Below are positions 35,001 to 50,000 of a DNA stretch of 64,000 nt, in pieces. The translations under genes and the position numbers were made by a program. This stretch comes from Antedon mediterranea (taxonomy: Eukaryota > Echinodermata > Crinoidea > Comatulida > Antedonidae), in contig NC_092678.1 of assembly GCF_964355755.1 (NCBI RefSeq), positions 4,002,922 to 4,066,921 on the forward strand, read 5' to 3'. The notes beneath the pieces are model-generated. The model did no database searches. It saw only the letters and a list, made by a program, of their open reading frames with translations, and had not been told where the DNA came from. Positions within the stretch are counted from its first letter, which is position 1. The number at the start of each line of letters is the position of its first letter.

Positions 35001-38000
35001 AAGCCTTTAGCTTCATAACATTATTACCCTAGCCAATTGTAATAGCTAAGGCATACACCTGGTCTTGTCTCTAGGGAGGTGTATTCTACATATAGTATAG
35101 TTAGGAACTAGAGGGGTTAGAGGGTTCAGTAGAGCTGTGAATTGATCTATGCGTTGCTCGGCGGAACTCTTTTATACCCTGTTTACACACACTAGGAACT
35201 TCAAGTGTACTTGAAAGGGGATAGGTCAAGTACACTGCGTGTCCCCACACTGATTAGGGACTTTGTTCCTTTAGTCGGTTCGGTCGGTCGGTTCAGTATT
35301 AAAACTGTTTGAATTTACATTTGGTGAAATAAAAAAAATGATAGCATTCATTTAGTGGTTTTGAAAATATGCATGTTTAATAACTGATTTATAATTGTAA
35401 AACAAACAAAAATCTTTTACCCTTTTTAAATTATAATGTACCTCGCAGTTTGTTGTCAAAATGGCAAAACTCTCTTTCGTGAAATTTGCATAGGTTACAC
35501 CATTGATTTGTTACCAGTGAATAATTCATTGACTACATTCTGTCCGTCAGATCAAATGATATGAAACCAACTAGAGTAGTCTTTTAAATTGTAGCATTGC
35601 GCATTAGGAGCATCACAGGAGAGAGAGTCTTCGATTCATTGCCCATAAGGGACAACAGTGGAATGCAAGCTGTCGAAAATATTCTCAAGATAAAATCTTG
35701 TGGTTGAAAATAATGTCAGAAATTAATGAAATTCTCACTAAAATGACACATTGAAGTTGATTAATCGATGAATACAAAGATTTTTTTTTTATTTAAAGAA
35801 AAACGTACAAACTAAAGTATATATTTGTTATATTTGTTAGGTACAGTAAACCGTGGACTATATTCTTTGCAGAGCCCTTTTATCTTCTCAAAACATACTG
35901 TACATAATGATTTGGTTTCAATCAATATATTCTAAATCTGTGTAACACTGCAAGATAAAAGATATATTTTTGTTTTTTAAAAATTGGTTCCCATTGTGCT
36001 AATAATTATGACATTTACCAGAATGCCTTTTGTGACTTGTCGTAGTTCAAATCTGCAATGCAATCTCTACCCCTTCTTGGGCCCTTATATACAAAAACAA
36101 CCACACTTATTTTTGGAAAGAGAAAGATCTAACTGTAAATAATTCTAAAGTACGTAACATCGGAGGAAAAATAAATGAAAGAAGATTGTAGAATCTGCTG
36201 GGTATCTTGCCATACCTGCTGTTAGACAATAAATTAGGTTACTGTGATACAACCTATCATGACCAACTTGTTGATTGGAATGTTGAAAGTATAACAGAAT
36301 ACAATGTGAAAGAGAAATAATATGCATTCCTTTGCTAGGCAGCAGTGTATGTTGATATTGTTATGAGTATATGTAATAATAGCTAGTGTATAATACATAC
36401 TTAGTTACTACAGTAATAGTATACGTTGTAATAATACGTTGAAGTTATTCATAGTAAAATGTTGTTTTTAGAGCGGTTTGTGTTGATAAAACTTGGTTTA
36501 TTTAAATTTTTACTTAAATAAAACAGATGAAATGTTCCAAATAATACTTTATAATTCTATGTTTCTTATATCGACAAATTATTTAAGTACAGGTACGTAA
36601 CAGTGAAACTTGTTCTATGTTTCTCAGAGAATGGGGCTTCATTAAAGTGTATATTAAAATTGCACTACAATAGGAGTTAATGGTTTTCACCTTGTGATGT
36701 GAAATGTATTGTTGTGTATTGTTATAACACCTGAGTGACTCAGTTGTCAACACTTGTTGTCACTAAGTTAAATGAATATTTTACTGATCAATCGTCGATA
36801 AGTTAAATAAACAGAAAACTGTATAGTACTAAATAGTTGTTTGATTTTTTAGGCCTATATTATTTTCAATGCAATATCTGATTATTGGTTTAAAGTTTAA
36901 TAGGCAATAGACCAATAGCAAGTAGGTTGTTTATTAACTAAATTGCATTAATTAATTTAAATAGGTGGTTATTTCTGGTTGACACTGCATTTACCTTGTC
37001 ATGCTGTTATTTCTCTTGTGACATTTGCATACACAAAACACCATTGATTTCTTACCATGCATAATTCATTGCCGACATTCTGTCAGTCAAATCATTGTGT
37101 AACCAATCGTGTCAGATTGGTTGTTATTATTATACTGTACCTTGTGTTGAGATATTTTATTTTAATTTTAAATGCTGGCCAAGGATTACCAATCACAGTC
37201 CTATCAGATAGGTGGTAATCCCCCTGACATGGGGCTATCTTGTGAACCAGTTCACTGGAGTAATCCCCTACTCATCCTGTATGATGAATTGGGTTCACAC
37301 AATCATCCAACTTGTGTACACTGGACCTATAGTTTATATAGTCCTTATCCAAGAAAACATGTCCCACCACCAGAACTAGGAGTGATTTGGTGTCGAACCC
37401 ATGCCAATAATGTTGCCTCTTAAGGTATGGTACTGTAAATGGCGTCCCTGTCTTAACCATACCTAACTAAAGAGCTTTTGACTCACTATTGATATGACCA
37501 TAGAGATAGTATTTCTAAGATATGACTAAGAATGTGTGGTTAATTTTAGCTGGAATTAATGCACATGTTTGCTTCATGGGGCCCCACTGTGACTCAGTCT
37601 AAAAGAATATCATGACTCTTGGAAACTAGGGCTTCCAAAACCCAACAAATAATCTTCAACAACTACCAAAAATTGAATATCCACAATATGATGTTTGTAC
37701 TGAGCTAAAACATATTTTAAGTTACAAAAGTTTGACGTACTAAATTCTGGGGTTGCAATTAAAGATTTCAAATAAGTGGGCTTGTAATGTTAGAAACCTT
37801 GAATTGAAATTTCTCTGGACAAAAGCTGTTGAAATCCATGAACGAGTTTAGGTATATGGCATGGATTTAATGTAATAAACAAATCAAATTTTCTGAATAT
37901 TTATAGATTATTTCGCCATTAAAAAAACCTGTTTAATTTATTTAGCAGGAAAGGAAGTGGTATCGATTGAAATGTGTTTCTGGTAGCGTTTACAACACCT

Positions 38001-41000
38001 TTGTGAAGGACTTATTTTATTAGAATTTACAGGCTTATACAACCATTTTCCAAGATAATCCCTTATCACTGCCTCTTGATAGGGACCATCTTGAAAATTC
38101 ACTTGATACATTACTGAATGATGGCTATTGGTTGTCGTTCTGCTGATGAGTATTTTAAAATTAAATTACCTTTTCTATTACTTGTCAATCAGATATCAAG
38201 CAAAATTGATTTGTTAAAATGTTGACATTCATGTTTTTAAGTAGCATACTTGAAATGAAAAAATTGATTAGATTTTATGAACTATAGTAATTTAATTTTT
38301 AAAATATCCGGGAAAAGACATGTTCTTGAACCTTTATCCATACCGTTGAAACACTATCTAACCTTAATAGTTACTGCAATGCAAATGTTTGAAAAATATT
38401 TGTTTAATACTGTTTTAATGTATTTTTTTATTTTAGAAACACAATTAATAAAATAACCTTATTGACTGTAAATTGTTGCTTGTAAACATTTATTTCTGTT
38501 CATTAAATTACTGTATAATTTATTTCTATAGATATACCATTAGAGAACTTTTAAATCATGAATTTTTCGATGACACTGGATTTCGGGTTGAGATAGTTGA
38601 AGATGGCAATATTGGTAGTATCCAACTACAGCTAAAAATTGAGGATCCGAGGAAGCGACGCGACAAACATAAAGACAATGAGGCTCTGCAGTTTGATTTT
38701 GATCTTGAGAAGGATGACCACGAAAAGGTGGCGGCAGAAATGGTGAGTACAGGGTTTATCTGTAATATGAGAGGAGTAGAGAACTGTTGAATTACCATTG
38801 GTTAAAAACACCTTCCCTACGTTTAATGTTTTTAAAGTAATTTATATGTATTATTTTGAAAAAACAGCACAAATTGTAGAGAAGGTGTCTTTAAGAATGA
38901 TGACCACAAGCTAGTAATTAACACAAAATATTTTGTATTTTATTTTCAATATTGGAATTACACTACAAATAAAAACAATAACCAATTTTCATATGACCTG
39001 TTTACAATGACCTATGCCATATTTCTAGTTTAATATTGAATATGGTATTAAGATTGGGTAACAAAGGTAAGTACTAAGTAATAAAGAATAGATTACAGGC
39101 TTATTTCCAGTTGTTATTTAATGTCAAGAAAAAGACCTATTTATAAACATATTTGGCCTTTTGTTTGTATTTTATGAATCATATTATCATGATTAGATCC
39201 TCTTCCTTTAAACATTTTGTGAAGGCTTTAAATTTTAATCCAGAATTTAGAGCCCATCTTATAGTTATGCAAAGTACCATAACCACATTTGTATACCAGC
39301 AAATCACCTTAACTCATCATCATTTTAGTTATGCAAAATACCATAACAAAAATCAACCCTATTTTGATACTCAGATTTAAATAAAAATTATGTAAAATTA
39401 TGTAACATACAGTTTGATTACCATTGTTTACTAAACATTTTTGACTTGATTTTTGCTGGTTTGCTATGGCATTTAAGGAAAAAAATCTGATAATTTGTTC
39501 TAAGAATGTATTATAGTACTGAATTTTCTTATTCTATTCATTACGTATTACTTGCTGCAGAAAGGTCAATGAAAAGGTCAACTGCCATTGTTTAACCTAT
39601 TGTAGAAAGTATAAAGCATAAATTTCTTTCCATTTAGACTAATATTTGCCATTTTGATTTTCTAATCTTTGACAACTCGATAAAGGTGAACTTTCTCATT
39701 ACTTTGACCGTTCTAGTAGGTATCCCAATGTAAAAATTCAAATTAATGATGGTACTTTTTCTTTCAGTTAATCAGAAGGAACTTACTAAACATAAACTTT
39801 TGCAATTTAAATGATTGAAATCGGATTATCCATTCAAAAGTTATGGTCCGTTAAAGTGCCCAAAAAACAGTGATTTTTGCTTGAAAAATGGCACTTTTTC
39901 TAATTATATTTGAACCCATTTTTGAAGGGTTATAACTTTTATACTAATAATTTTAAAGTTCTTATTTTTTCCAAACCCATAGATACAACAGAGTTGTACA
40001 AGAAAAAATTTTTTTTGGGTGTCCTCGACATTTTTTTTTTTAGATATCGCCCTACAAAATTCGTCCGAGGGCTTTTTACGCTTGATTTTCCCAATGTCTC
40101 AAAAATGCCCAAAAAGTTCCTGTCTTTAAATGATTCATAACTTTTGAACCAATGTGTGAATTAACTTCTTTTTTTTTGCATTGCATAAAATGTAATATGT
40201 ATTTTAGTAAGGTTATTTATATTGACAGGTAGGTAATTCTGAAATACAACATAAAATATTGTTAAAAAATGTTAAAATGTGAAAAAAAAAAATATTGCGT
40301 TAAAAAACTGTGTGGGTATTGTTTCTTTTCATTAAATATTATTTTTCGTAAGTATACATTTTTTTAATAATTCTAGTATTTAAAGTTATATTTATAATCA
40401 TATATTATTTAAATTGATTTTCGAACCGCCAAAAATAAGAATTAAGCCCGTGCTTATTATGTGTTCGATTCCATTTGGAGCGCCGGGCCGAACGTAGACT
40501 CGGCCGCGCCTACTACAAGTTAAGATAGGCCCCTAGCCTAGCAAGGTCTAAATAAAAGCCTGACGCTAAATTCTGCCTAAGAAATATCGGGAACAAATTT
40601 TTTATTTAACAAAGTAATTACCTCAATGGTATAATTGTAGCATGTTTAATTTTATTTCCCTTTCGATTATTCTAACCGAAAGTTGCACTTTGAATTGAAA
40701 TATACGGAATAAAATTTAGGCCTAGAAACAGCGTAGACATACAACGGCAACACAGGCCAAAGAGCGTTTCGGCCGCCTACATAGAATGGCTTACGGCCGC
40801 TGCATAGCAAAATCAAAGCTTCTTAAATTTCTTCGGTACATTTCTTCCTAACGTACTTGCTTTATATAGTAGATTTATAAATATTCCACTTATTAAATAA
40901 TTTAATAAATCGGTAAAATTGACGTTTCGAAGCAAATATTCCATGAGAGGCGACATTTTTCGACATGCCTCGTGTGCGGCGAAGACTAGTTCAGAAAATG

Positions 41001-44000
41001 GAACAGTCCACTGCAGGGGTTATCCAATCATTAATTAACGCGCTAATACATGCATACCATGCACATTGTGTGGGCGACGATAATTTAGTAATAAGCGGAG
41101 AACTGAATCCCCCCCGTAAGGAAAATGGTAAACACTGATATTTATGGTAGGGATTATTTTTTTCAGTGGTTGGTCTTGTTGGCCTCTTCGCACGAGGTCC
41201 ACGCAAAGTCAAATAAAACGATGTGGTTTATCAAACAGAAATATAAATTAGCTTCAATTCAATACTAAATTAGCCAGATTTTGATAATGAGAAAGACTAA
41301 AAAATTCAATTTTTATCGTTAAAATTGACATTTGAGGCGGATGTACAAAATAATAATAACCGATTTACATATCAAAATAAAGAGTATTTAAAGCCTGATA
41401 ACATGCAACAAAAATTACTCCACCACCTATTATGGACCTCGTGCGATCGTGTTTTGAAAATGGGTAGGTGTTTTCCAAAGTTATTTTTAGCGCGCGGATT
41501 TCGGCTCGCCGGCTTTTGTACCTCATTTTTAACTCGCGTTTTCTATTAAAATATTTAATAAACATAGATTAAAAATATATGAAAATAATCCCTTAAACAA
41601 GATCTTTCCAGACATATAATTTTTATTCACATGTGTATATCAGAAATAGTATATTTTTAACTTCAAAGACACGTCACTTTTTGAAATTTCACGAACGTGT
41701 TAAAATCGCGGTAACGAAAATCCGCTTCATTGGGATACCTAGTTCTAGTTAAGTTATTCTATGTATTGTTTAAACTACTCATTTAATATTACCTTTGGCC
41801 TTTTCAACAGTGAATCACCATGTTTGAAGCGAATCAACCCTTTATTTTTGTGGGTAGTTTAATTTTGTACATCACTTATTTTTGGACATTATACATTGCT
41901 ACGATTCTGCAAAATAACTCGACGATTCGATAGCCAAAGTTAGGTAAACATGAAAATAAGTGTTCATCGCAATTACAGTTTTAGATTTTTCACAATCTGG
42001 AAATATCCATGAAATCAAATGGCTGTATTATACATTTGTATATAGCGAGGTACTTTGGTGTACTTCCTAGGCCGAGACCAGAAATCCCATTACAAATCCC
42101 AATTTCCTGTTATTTGTTGGACAGAATTATTTTTTTATACCTTCAGTATATATTTCTTAACTTATATTTTTAGTGTGCTTATATAATAATTCTTTTCTGA
42201 TGTAGTTACTACTTTCACCAATTGATCACATGAAAACGAAACATGTTGTCATTGCTACTGTGCTTGATGTCTCATGGGCAAGTAATTCTCATCTGAAGTT
42301 GTTACTTTCCCCTTAATGATTACATGAAAAATAAACTTATTATCATCACTACTGTTCTTGATGTCTCATGGGCAAGTCATTCTCAGCTGAAGTAGTTACT
42401 TTCCCCAATTATTGACAACATTTAATACTGGTACTGATAAGTTCCATAAGACCTCCTTCTTGAAACACCAGACATTACTAGATAAGACGCATACATCCTT
42501 CATTTAAAAACAAAATATCGTTGTGGGGATGTTTTCAAATAACGGTCTATGATCAGGTCTAATAATGTGGAAATAGAAGGCATGTGATATAAGCCTGCAT
42601 TTTATATTTCTTATTTTGAATATAAATGAACACATCATGTTCTACCCAGATGGTGAATAGTTTACCAGCTGTTAGATAGATTGAGATAGAACATGGAACT
42701 ATCACTTTATTTAACTCAGCGTTTTTGGCACTATCAGACATGATCTGATGATCCTGTGGCCCTCTTTACAGCTTGTAATTACTCTACTTAGTCTAAAAAT
42801 ATATTGATTAAAACCACAAATTAGCCTCTTGACCAAAACATTGCTGAGATCTGGTATTTCAAAAGAAGTGTCTGTTTATTTGGTGTTCAAAAACATCTAA
42901 TTTAAACATCTTAGCATTGAGTATAAAGTATATTCAAGATTATTATCATCTTTATTATCAATTGATAAATTAATATATCACCTTTCTTCATCATTATATG
43001 TTATCTTACAATGCCATCCTTACCAGTTATTTGTACCCTTAGGCAGGCATCATCTTACACAATCTAACTACTAGTACTACCATTCTCTACATTTCGCCAA
43101 TAATTATGACTGTCAACATTATCATATTATTCATCTATGAATTATTTTTAGGAAACTGCTTAACTATTGCTAAATACCCCTACAATTTGCCTGTAGCATT
43201 AGTTTGACCTTACATTAACCTACATCATATTCTGTTTTTAATCATACCTATACAGTCGTTCTTCTTAACCTCTGGGCCAAAATTTCTGTACTGCAAAGTA
43301 TAGTTCTAGTTTGATTGTTTAGTAGAAACTACTTGTGTACAGTAATGTTGCTTTGTCTTAAAATGTGATTACTTGATCTAATTCAAAGTTGTTGGTTCAT
43401 TCAATCATTGGAAGAAATTAGAAATTGTAGAAAATGGTGTTGTTGTATAGTTTACTTTCATTCAAGATATATCGCCCCTTTTTTTTTTTCTTTTTTTTTT
43501 TTTGCCTTTTTGACAAGCGGAATATTAATTTGTAAATCAGGTGGTTTGTTAACCATGCCAGGCAGTAATGTCTCCCATAACACATGGTAATTACGTGATA
43601 CAGGGTTGTGTAAAAAGCAAAATGCTGATATTTATAATCTTCGAATGACCATGCTAGAATGTATATTGTTCAGATATTAATCCATTGCTCTTAGGTTAGG
43701 TACTGTGTAACACATAATTCAATTCAACTTTATTTAACCACAGAGGTCTTGAGCAACACATGGTTGTTCTTCCCAGGGACCGTGCACATACAAAACACAA
43801 TTTTAACAATATTTTATACGGTATGTAATTTGTAAATACAGTATATAAATACACTATATATTTTAATGTTTTAATGAAGTTTCAATGCATAATTTCGCCA
43901 GTGTAGCATAGCAAAAACCTATACAAAACAACCTCAAATACAATACAGACTCAATCTCAACTTAAAAATCAGTTTGATTAGCAATATTGCTAAACAAAAT

Positions 44001-47000
44001 TTTAAAATAAAATTTTTCCCTAAGTTTGTAGGGACGAGTGAATGTCAACACGAAGATGTGGCAGCTATTGCCCCAAATATATCAGATAAAGGGATTTTAT
44101 ACGCTTTGTTTTTTATGCTACAAACTAGTTGCAAAAGCTTTAGAAATTCCTGAAATATTTTACAGTGTTTGTCCTTTTTAGCCTCAATCACTTGACTTGG
44201 TTTATTCACCCATTAAAGTAAATGTCCTCAATACTATAAAATAAAAAAAAATAGTTACAATACTTTATCTTGACTCTCATTTGTTAAAACGGAACTTCTT
44301 TGCGTTTGTGTGTGCGCTCATCTGTCAAATATCTTAACTATCAATTTTTTTCTGTCCGCCTCATTAATTTAACCTTTGGATATCGTGCAAAAATAAAATA
44401 ACATTTTTAATTGGATGTTATTACCTCAATATAATTATTTGTAGATATGGATGATGGAAGAGTACTGTAGTTTTTTTTTCTGTCATACTGTAGTTGTGCA
44501 ATTATTAAAAAGATTTGAAAAAGTAGTTGAGAAACACATTTTTGCAATAAATCAGTCAAAACCTTAGCCAAATATAGTGAAGTCATAGATATATTTGTCT
44601 TTTACATATTAATACCAGAAGTTTTTACGCACCACATTTTCATGTATTGAAAGATGATAAGGAAAAACTTGTTTTCGACCAAAACTGTGATTGATTAGCC
44701 AAGTGGCCCTTTAGTGTTGTTCGGCCTTCTTTATGGTTGAAGATCTAACAATACATCTAATGATAATAATTTTTAATCAGATGCTTTTTATACCAGCAAG
44801 TTTTATTGAAATGATCTGACTACAGAACATCTGAGAAATTTGATTAATATGCTAATATACTGTAGATCATAAATTATTATAGTTTGATCCTATATACAAA
44901 GAAATCATAAAAACTGTATGTTTTGAAATTTAGATTTAAAAAAATGGTTTACCTCTCTTTAATGAGAGACCACTTCTGGAGCGTTCTGGCTTTTTTTGGA
45001 AACAATGAGCTAGCAAATAAAATCAAATAATTATTACAGTATATTCATCAGATGTGATCTCTAAATTTCATGAGATAGAATTAGAGGATAGAGGACAAAT
45101 TAAAATACACTATAAGTTAAATGATTAACTCAAAATTAAGTCTGAGAAAAATCAAACGATGTAATTGCAGTATTTACTGTGCTACGAAAAAACAAATTTG
45201 TTACACAAGTATTTTCATGAAAACCGGTAACTATTAATCTACAAATTTTTTTGAATTTTATACAAAAACATTGTTATTAGTGTGACGATTGATTGGTTGT
45301 CATTTTAAACAGGACAGGATAAAATAAGTTGTTATTATTGTTATTCTGCTGTGATGTACTGTATTTTCTCTGAGGCCTGCCCACCCTTTAAAATGACTGA
45401 AAAAAAAGTAAATTACAACAATATGGGTTGGTCTTCACTTAACACTTTTCATTTACATAATTATTATTATTATTTATACATGTTAATCCTATTGTAATTT
45501 GAATATGCGTTATTTATGTATAATCTGGTTATATAATGTAATCTGCATATTGTAATTTTCAATTAATATTTTAAGAATTAAATTCTAGATAGCATTATAT
45601 TTTATTCAAAATCATCTACCAATTTGCTGTGTGTATGAAATAGACCAATATATTTCTATTACGCACAAAATATTTTTATTTTTAGGTGAAGTCAGGATTT
45701 CTAAATGAAGAAGATCAGAAGACCGTAGCAAGGAGTATACGTGAAAGGCTAGCACAAGTAAAAAAGACGCATGAGAAGAAAGACAAAGAAAAACAAGAGA
45801 AGGAACGACTGGAGAAAGAAAAACAAGATCGACAGGAGAGAGACCGTATAGAAAAACACGAACGAGATGCTGATGGTATGCATAATTATTTTCTTTCGTT
45901 ATTTTGTTATTTTTCATTTTTTCGCCGTAAAGCTCTCCATAGTCAATTTGACTGAAAAGTTAATCGTCTTTTTCAGTTGCATACCATTTATTTATTAACT
46001 GAACTGTGGCATTACTTTCCATAATAGACTAAGGAATAAGAATGATTCACCAACTTGCTTGAGTCATCACTATTAGAGCATTGTTAATTTACAGGCTATT
46101 GTCGCATACCACTAAAACAGTTATCATAACCACTAAATTCTTATGGTGTTAATAAATCAAGAACATAGCCTGCAAAAATTAGCATTGCGTTCCATACCCT
46201 TTTTTCAAACCAAAATTGTTTGCAGTCTCTTAAATGTTTCTGGCTATTTTGCACCATAACATTTTACAGGGCTTATATAACATACCAAGAGTTGATGAGT
46301 GTAACACTAGCTTTTAATATTGTCAGAATGTTGTTGCTCTTAGTAGAAGTACTTTAGAATTTTATTTATTTTAACAGACCATAATTGGTGATGTTCGGTA
46401 TTGGTAGTGTAAGGAAGGAAAAAAAAGCTTGACGAATCTGTTAACTAGAATCAAGATTTTAACTTAACTTTTAACAACATAAATTTGCTACCTAAATGCT
46501 TAATCTCCAATAACGCTGAACAGAAACAAATTTATGTACCTTAGAATTCCAAGATTATAATGTTGTTTACAGATTGAATCACCTGCCGTCAAGGCATATG
46601 ACAACAAGCTATTGCATAATGCACACTACCATGAATATGAATTCTATACACTGCACATGACATATGGCAGTGAAATTCGAATTAAAGCTTTGCTAATTAT
46701 TAAACACAATTGCAGCCTAGGGAAACAAGCGTTTGTTTATAATACCCGACCTAATATTAATAAGATTTGAATTATTACACAGTAGCACCTCGCCTCATTG
46801 AATGTACTGTGCAAGCCTTCGAGGACACTTACCGACATCGATTTGAACATTGATGATAAAACTAATTAGAAGCCGATAGTAGCTTAAAGAAATGATTATG
46901 TTCAAAAGACCCGGCCTAATAATGATCCCAAATGGAAGTGCTAGAAGCCTCAGAATGTACTTTTGCAGAAATAAAATGTACCTAATGATTATTATAATGA

Positions 47001-50000
47001 ATAATGATGTCTTATTCTAAAATAAAACTAATTGTGTAGGTTTTTAAAATAGAATTGTTTTATTTATAGAATTCAGCCAATAACTTGTTTTTATCTCTCT
47101 AATAATATATTTACATAGTCTTATTTATTAAAGTGGGGTTAAATTTAGTTTCAAATCGAATTCATGTGTAAACAAAATTTAAAATTAATTTTATTGAAAG
47201 AAAAAAAAATAAGTTAACCTTATTATCATAATTTCTGTCTTGTTTGATGAGAATTACTAGGTAATTACCAATTAGTTTTTGTAAAATTGCTTTTTCATAT
47301 TTTAATAGGATGTCCTTGGTAGTAATTACTATAAAAATACTAATGACTGTACATGTAAAAAAAAACAATCATATATATTAATTCTACAGTTGAATAATTT
47401 AAAATCAGACATACAGAAAACTGGACACTTTGGACCAGCTGAGGGTGTTTAGTTTTTAGAAAGTTGACCGTTGGGCATAGTTCATATTTCTCGGTCTTGG
47501 TTGAAAATTAATTGACCGTCCAAGAAAAGTTTTGGTCAAAGAAATTGTAAAGGAAACTTGCAAGATTATATGATTACAGACAATAGAAAGTGTTAATTGA
47601 ATTTGTACAATTCATTACAAAAATCAGGATAAACTATAAATATATAATTATCGGCTTAGTTCAATGGCACATTTATTATGGTAATAATATGATTGATTAT
47701 CATCAAGTCAAGCTGAACATATTTTTATTGCAGTACATGAAATTAAACAACATTAATTCTATAAAAAAAAATTAAAAACTTAAATTTTTCTTTGACAAGT
47801 TTATGATATTTCTCAATTAAAAGTATTAAACTATACATTTAACGGATTAGTTTAAAAAAGGCATATTTATATAATAGTACATTACTATTTTGAAGTCAAA
47901 CTTCAATATTTCATTGCAAGTGGATTGGATTATATGTGAAATTGTTAGCAAAAATGATTATATTAAATTTGTTAAGACTTCATTTTTTTGTTCCATAAAC
48001 AAAACAAACAAAAAATCATTTAGTAATGACGGAAAACTAATTTTCATCTTTTGGATACCGTTAAGTACAACTAATTTTCATCATTTGGATACCGATAAGT
48101 ACATATATATTTTTTGAATTTAATAAAGAGTTATTAATAGAAATAATATTCCACCTCATTAAATAACAACCAAGGATTTCAAAACTTAATATTATATTTT
48201 AACTAAGTTTGTTGATGAGTTAATAACAATATGTTGTATGCGTGACAGGAAATCGCGTTGAGTAAATCCAGAATCATGAATATTCACAGTTTGTTAAGTG
48301 TCATATTTTGTAATAAGATAATACTGTAAGTGTAAATTTTAAGGTCGTATGTCCAGACACGTGATAGAATATTTAAAGGGATTTAAAGATTTGGAAATGG
48401 TTTGTCTACCCCCATTTTAAACGTGTCATTTCCATTCGCATCCGTAGAGTTTTGTCGGGGTACTTATCAACCATCTTTTTGTTAAATATTTTCGGATGGA
48501 CCCCTTTCTTCACCCAGAATATTGTAGACGCGTTATTATAAATAATCTCTATTTTTTAGCCAGAGATGTAATTTTTAACTGTACTGCAGATGAATATTGG
48601 AATATTATATATTGACAAACCTATTAGATTGTAATTACTTAGAATGTTAAGAATTTACTGCTTAACTGTCAATTTAAAGACATGATAAAACTTGAAATTG
48701 AAGATCAAGATATTTGACCCAACCAGGATTGTTAACCTATGACCTTTGTTATGCATAACATTAAATAATGACCTTATATAGATTCACAGTAATATAACCA
48801 ATATTTTATGTGTATTTTGCAGCTGAATCAACTGCTACCTCTGATAGTGGTATGGGAGGGTCAGTGGATCACTCCAGCAAAGGCCATTCATCATCACAGT
48901 CGTTTGTGCCAAACACGTGTCAACGGTCCGGCTCTCAACAATTTGCAAACCAGCCCTACCAACAAAACGCGTCGCAGACTATACCACAGGTAATACAATT
49001 TGGCAGAAGTAAAATACATTGGGTTTTAATATTAATTATTGACAATACTTTATCAAAAAAAATAGTGAAAATGATTAACAAATTAAGAAAAATGTATTGT
49101 AAAAAGGCGAGTTTCAAGATGTGTTTTTCTTTCAGCTTATGAATATCTATGAAATTATTCTGAAATGAACTGAATTTAAAATAGATTATGATGAAACTGA
49201 ATTGCATAAAAATGTTATCAGAATATTCTAAAAACAGATTCTGTCTGCTGACCAGATTGATCGGCGATGCTCCATGGTAACAGCTGCCCTCAAGGGTCTC
49301 AACTGTGTTTCCTTGATTGATTTTCAACATTGTATCATAATACATTTACATAGCATTATTGAGTCATTGAGAAAAGCACCATTTGACATGCATAAATCAG
49401 GGACTATTGTAGTATGCTATGTATTTAAACACACTATGTGCTAGCCTGCCTACTTCTACCGAGCTAGGCTAGTTAAAATTAGCATAAGATCTCACAATAT
49501 CTGGAGCTAACATGTATTCTAACTTTATGGTGCAAGCCAAGTGGCACTTTGGTTAGTAAAATATATTTTGCGAACTAGTCCATTGGGGCAGGTCATCTAG
49601 CCATGTAATTGTGAACTTTGAGCAATGTATTCTGATATATCATATAACAAATTCACATTTGTAGTGTCTAACTAACAGACAAATATATATTTAAAATAAC
49701 TTTGTGAACATGTGTTCATATTGGTCAACTACTAATAATAGTACTGGTGACACTCGCATAAAGGAAGGCCATTGATTGATAGATTTGATGAATGAAGTAA
49801 TAGCTCATAGTGCAGCATTGATTGTATAGTTGGCCTAGCTTATTTTAGTATATAGAATATACAGTATAATCAATAGAAAAAAAAATCTACTGTTACAGGA
49901 GGCAAAAGAATTATCATGAAATTAGTACAGATCTTGTGAGAATATTCCTCTAGGGTATGTGTATGTAAAATGTGAAAGGAAAATGATATCTCTGATCTTT

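Larger units (their letters stand above)
38743..45685 (+). other. WNK intron 6 (6.9 kb)
   Basis: Hosts the 2-kb inverted-repeat element at 39717-41741, the tandem repeat at 42197-42425, a poly-T tract near 43477-43503 and a retroposon-like fragment near 43717. No exon seen. Confidence 0.5.

Noticed and set aside
37172-37423. 83-codon plus-strand frame in WNK intron 5
   Set aside because: Lies within an intron, has no similarity I can recognise and no splice context; the area looks more like a decayed repeat.
40991-41549. Open frames inside the 2-kb element as a transposase remnant
   Set aside because: Short (73-74 codons), on opposite strands, no DDE-type or zinc-finger pattern visible.
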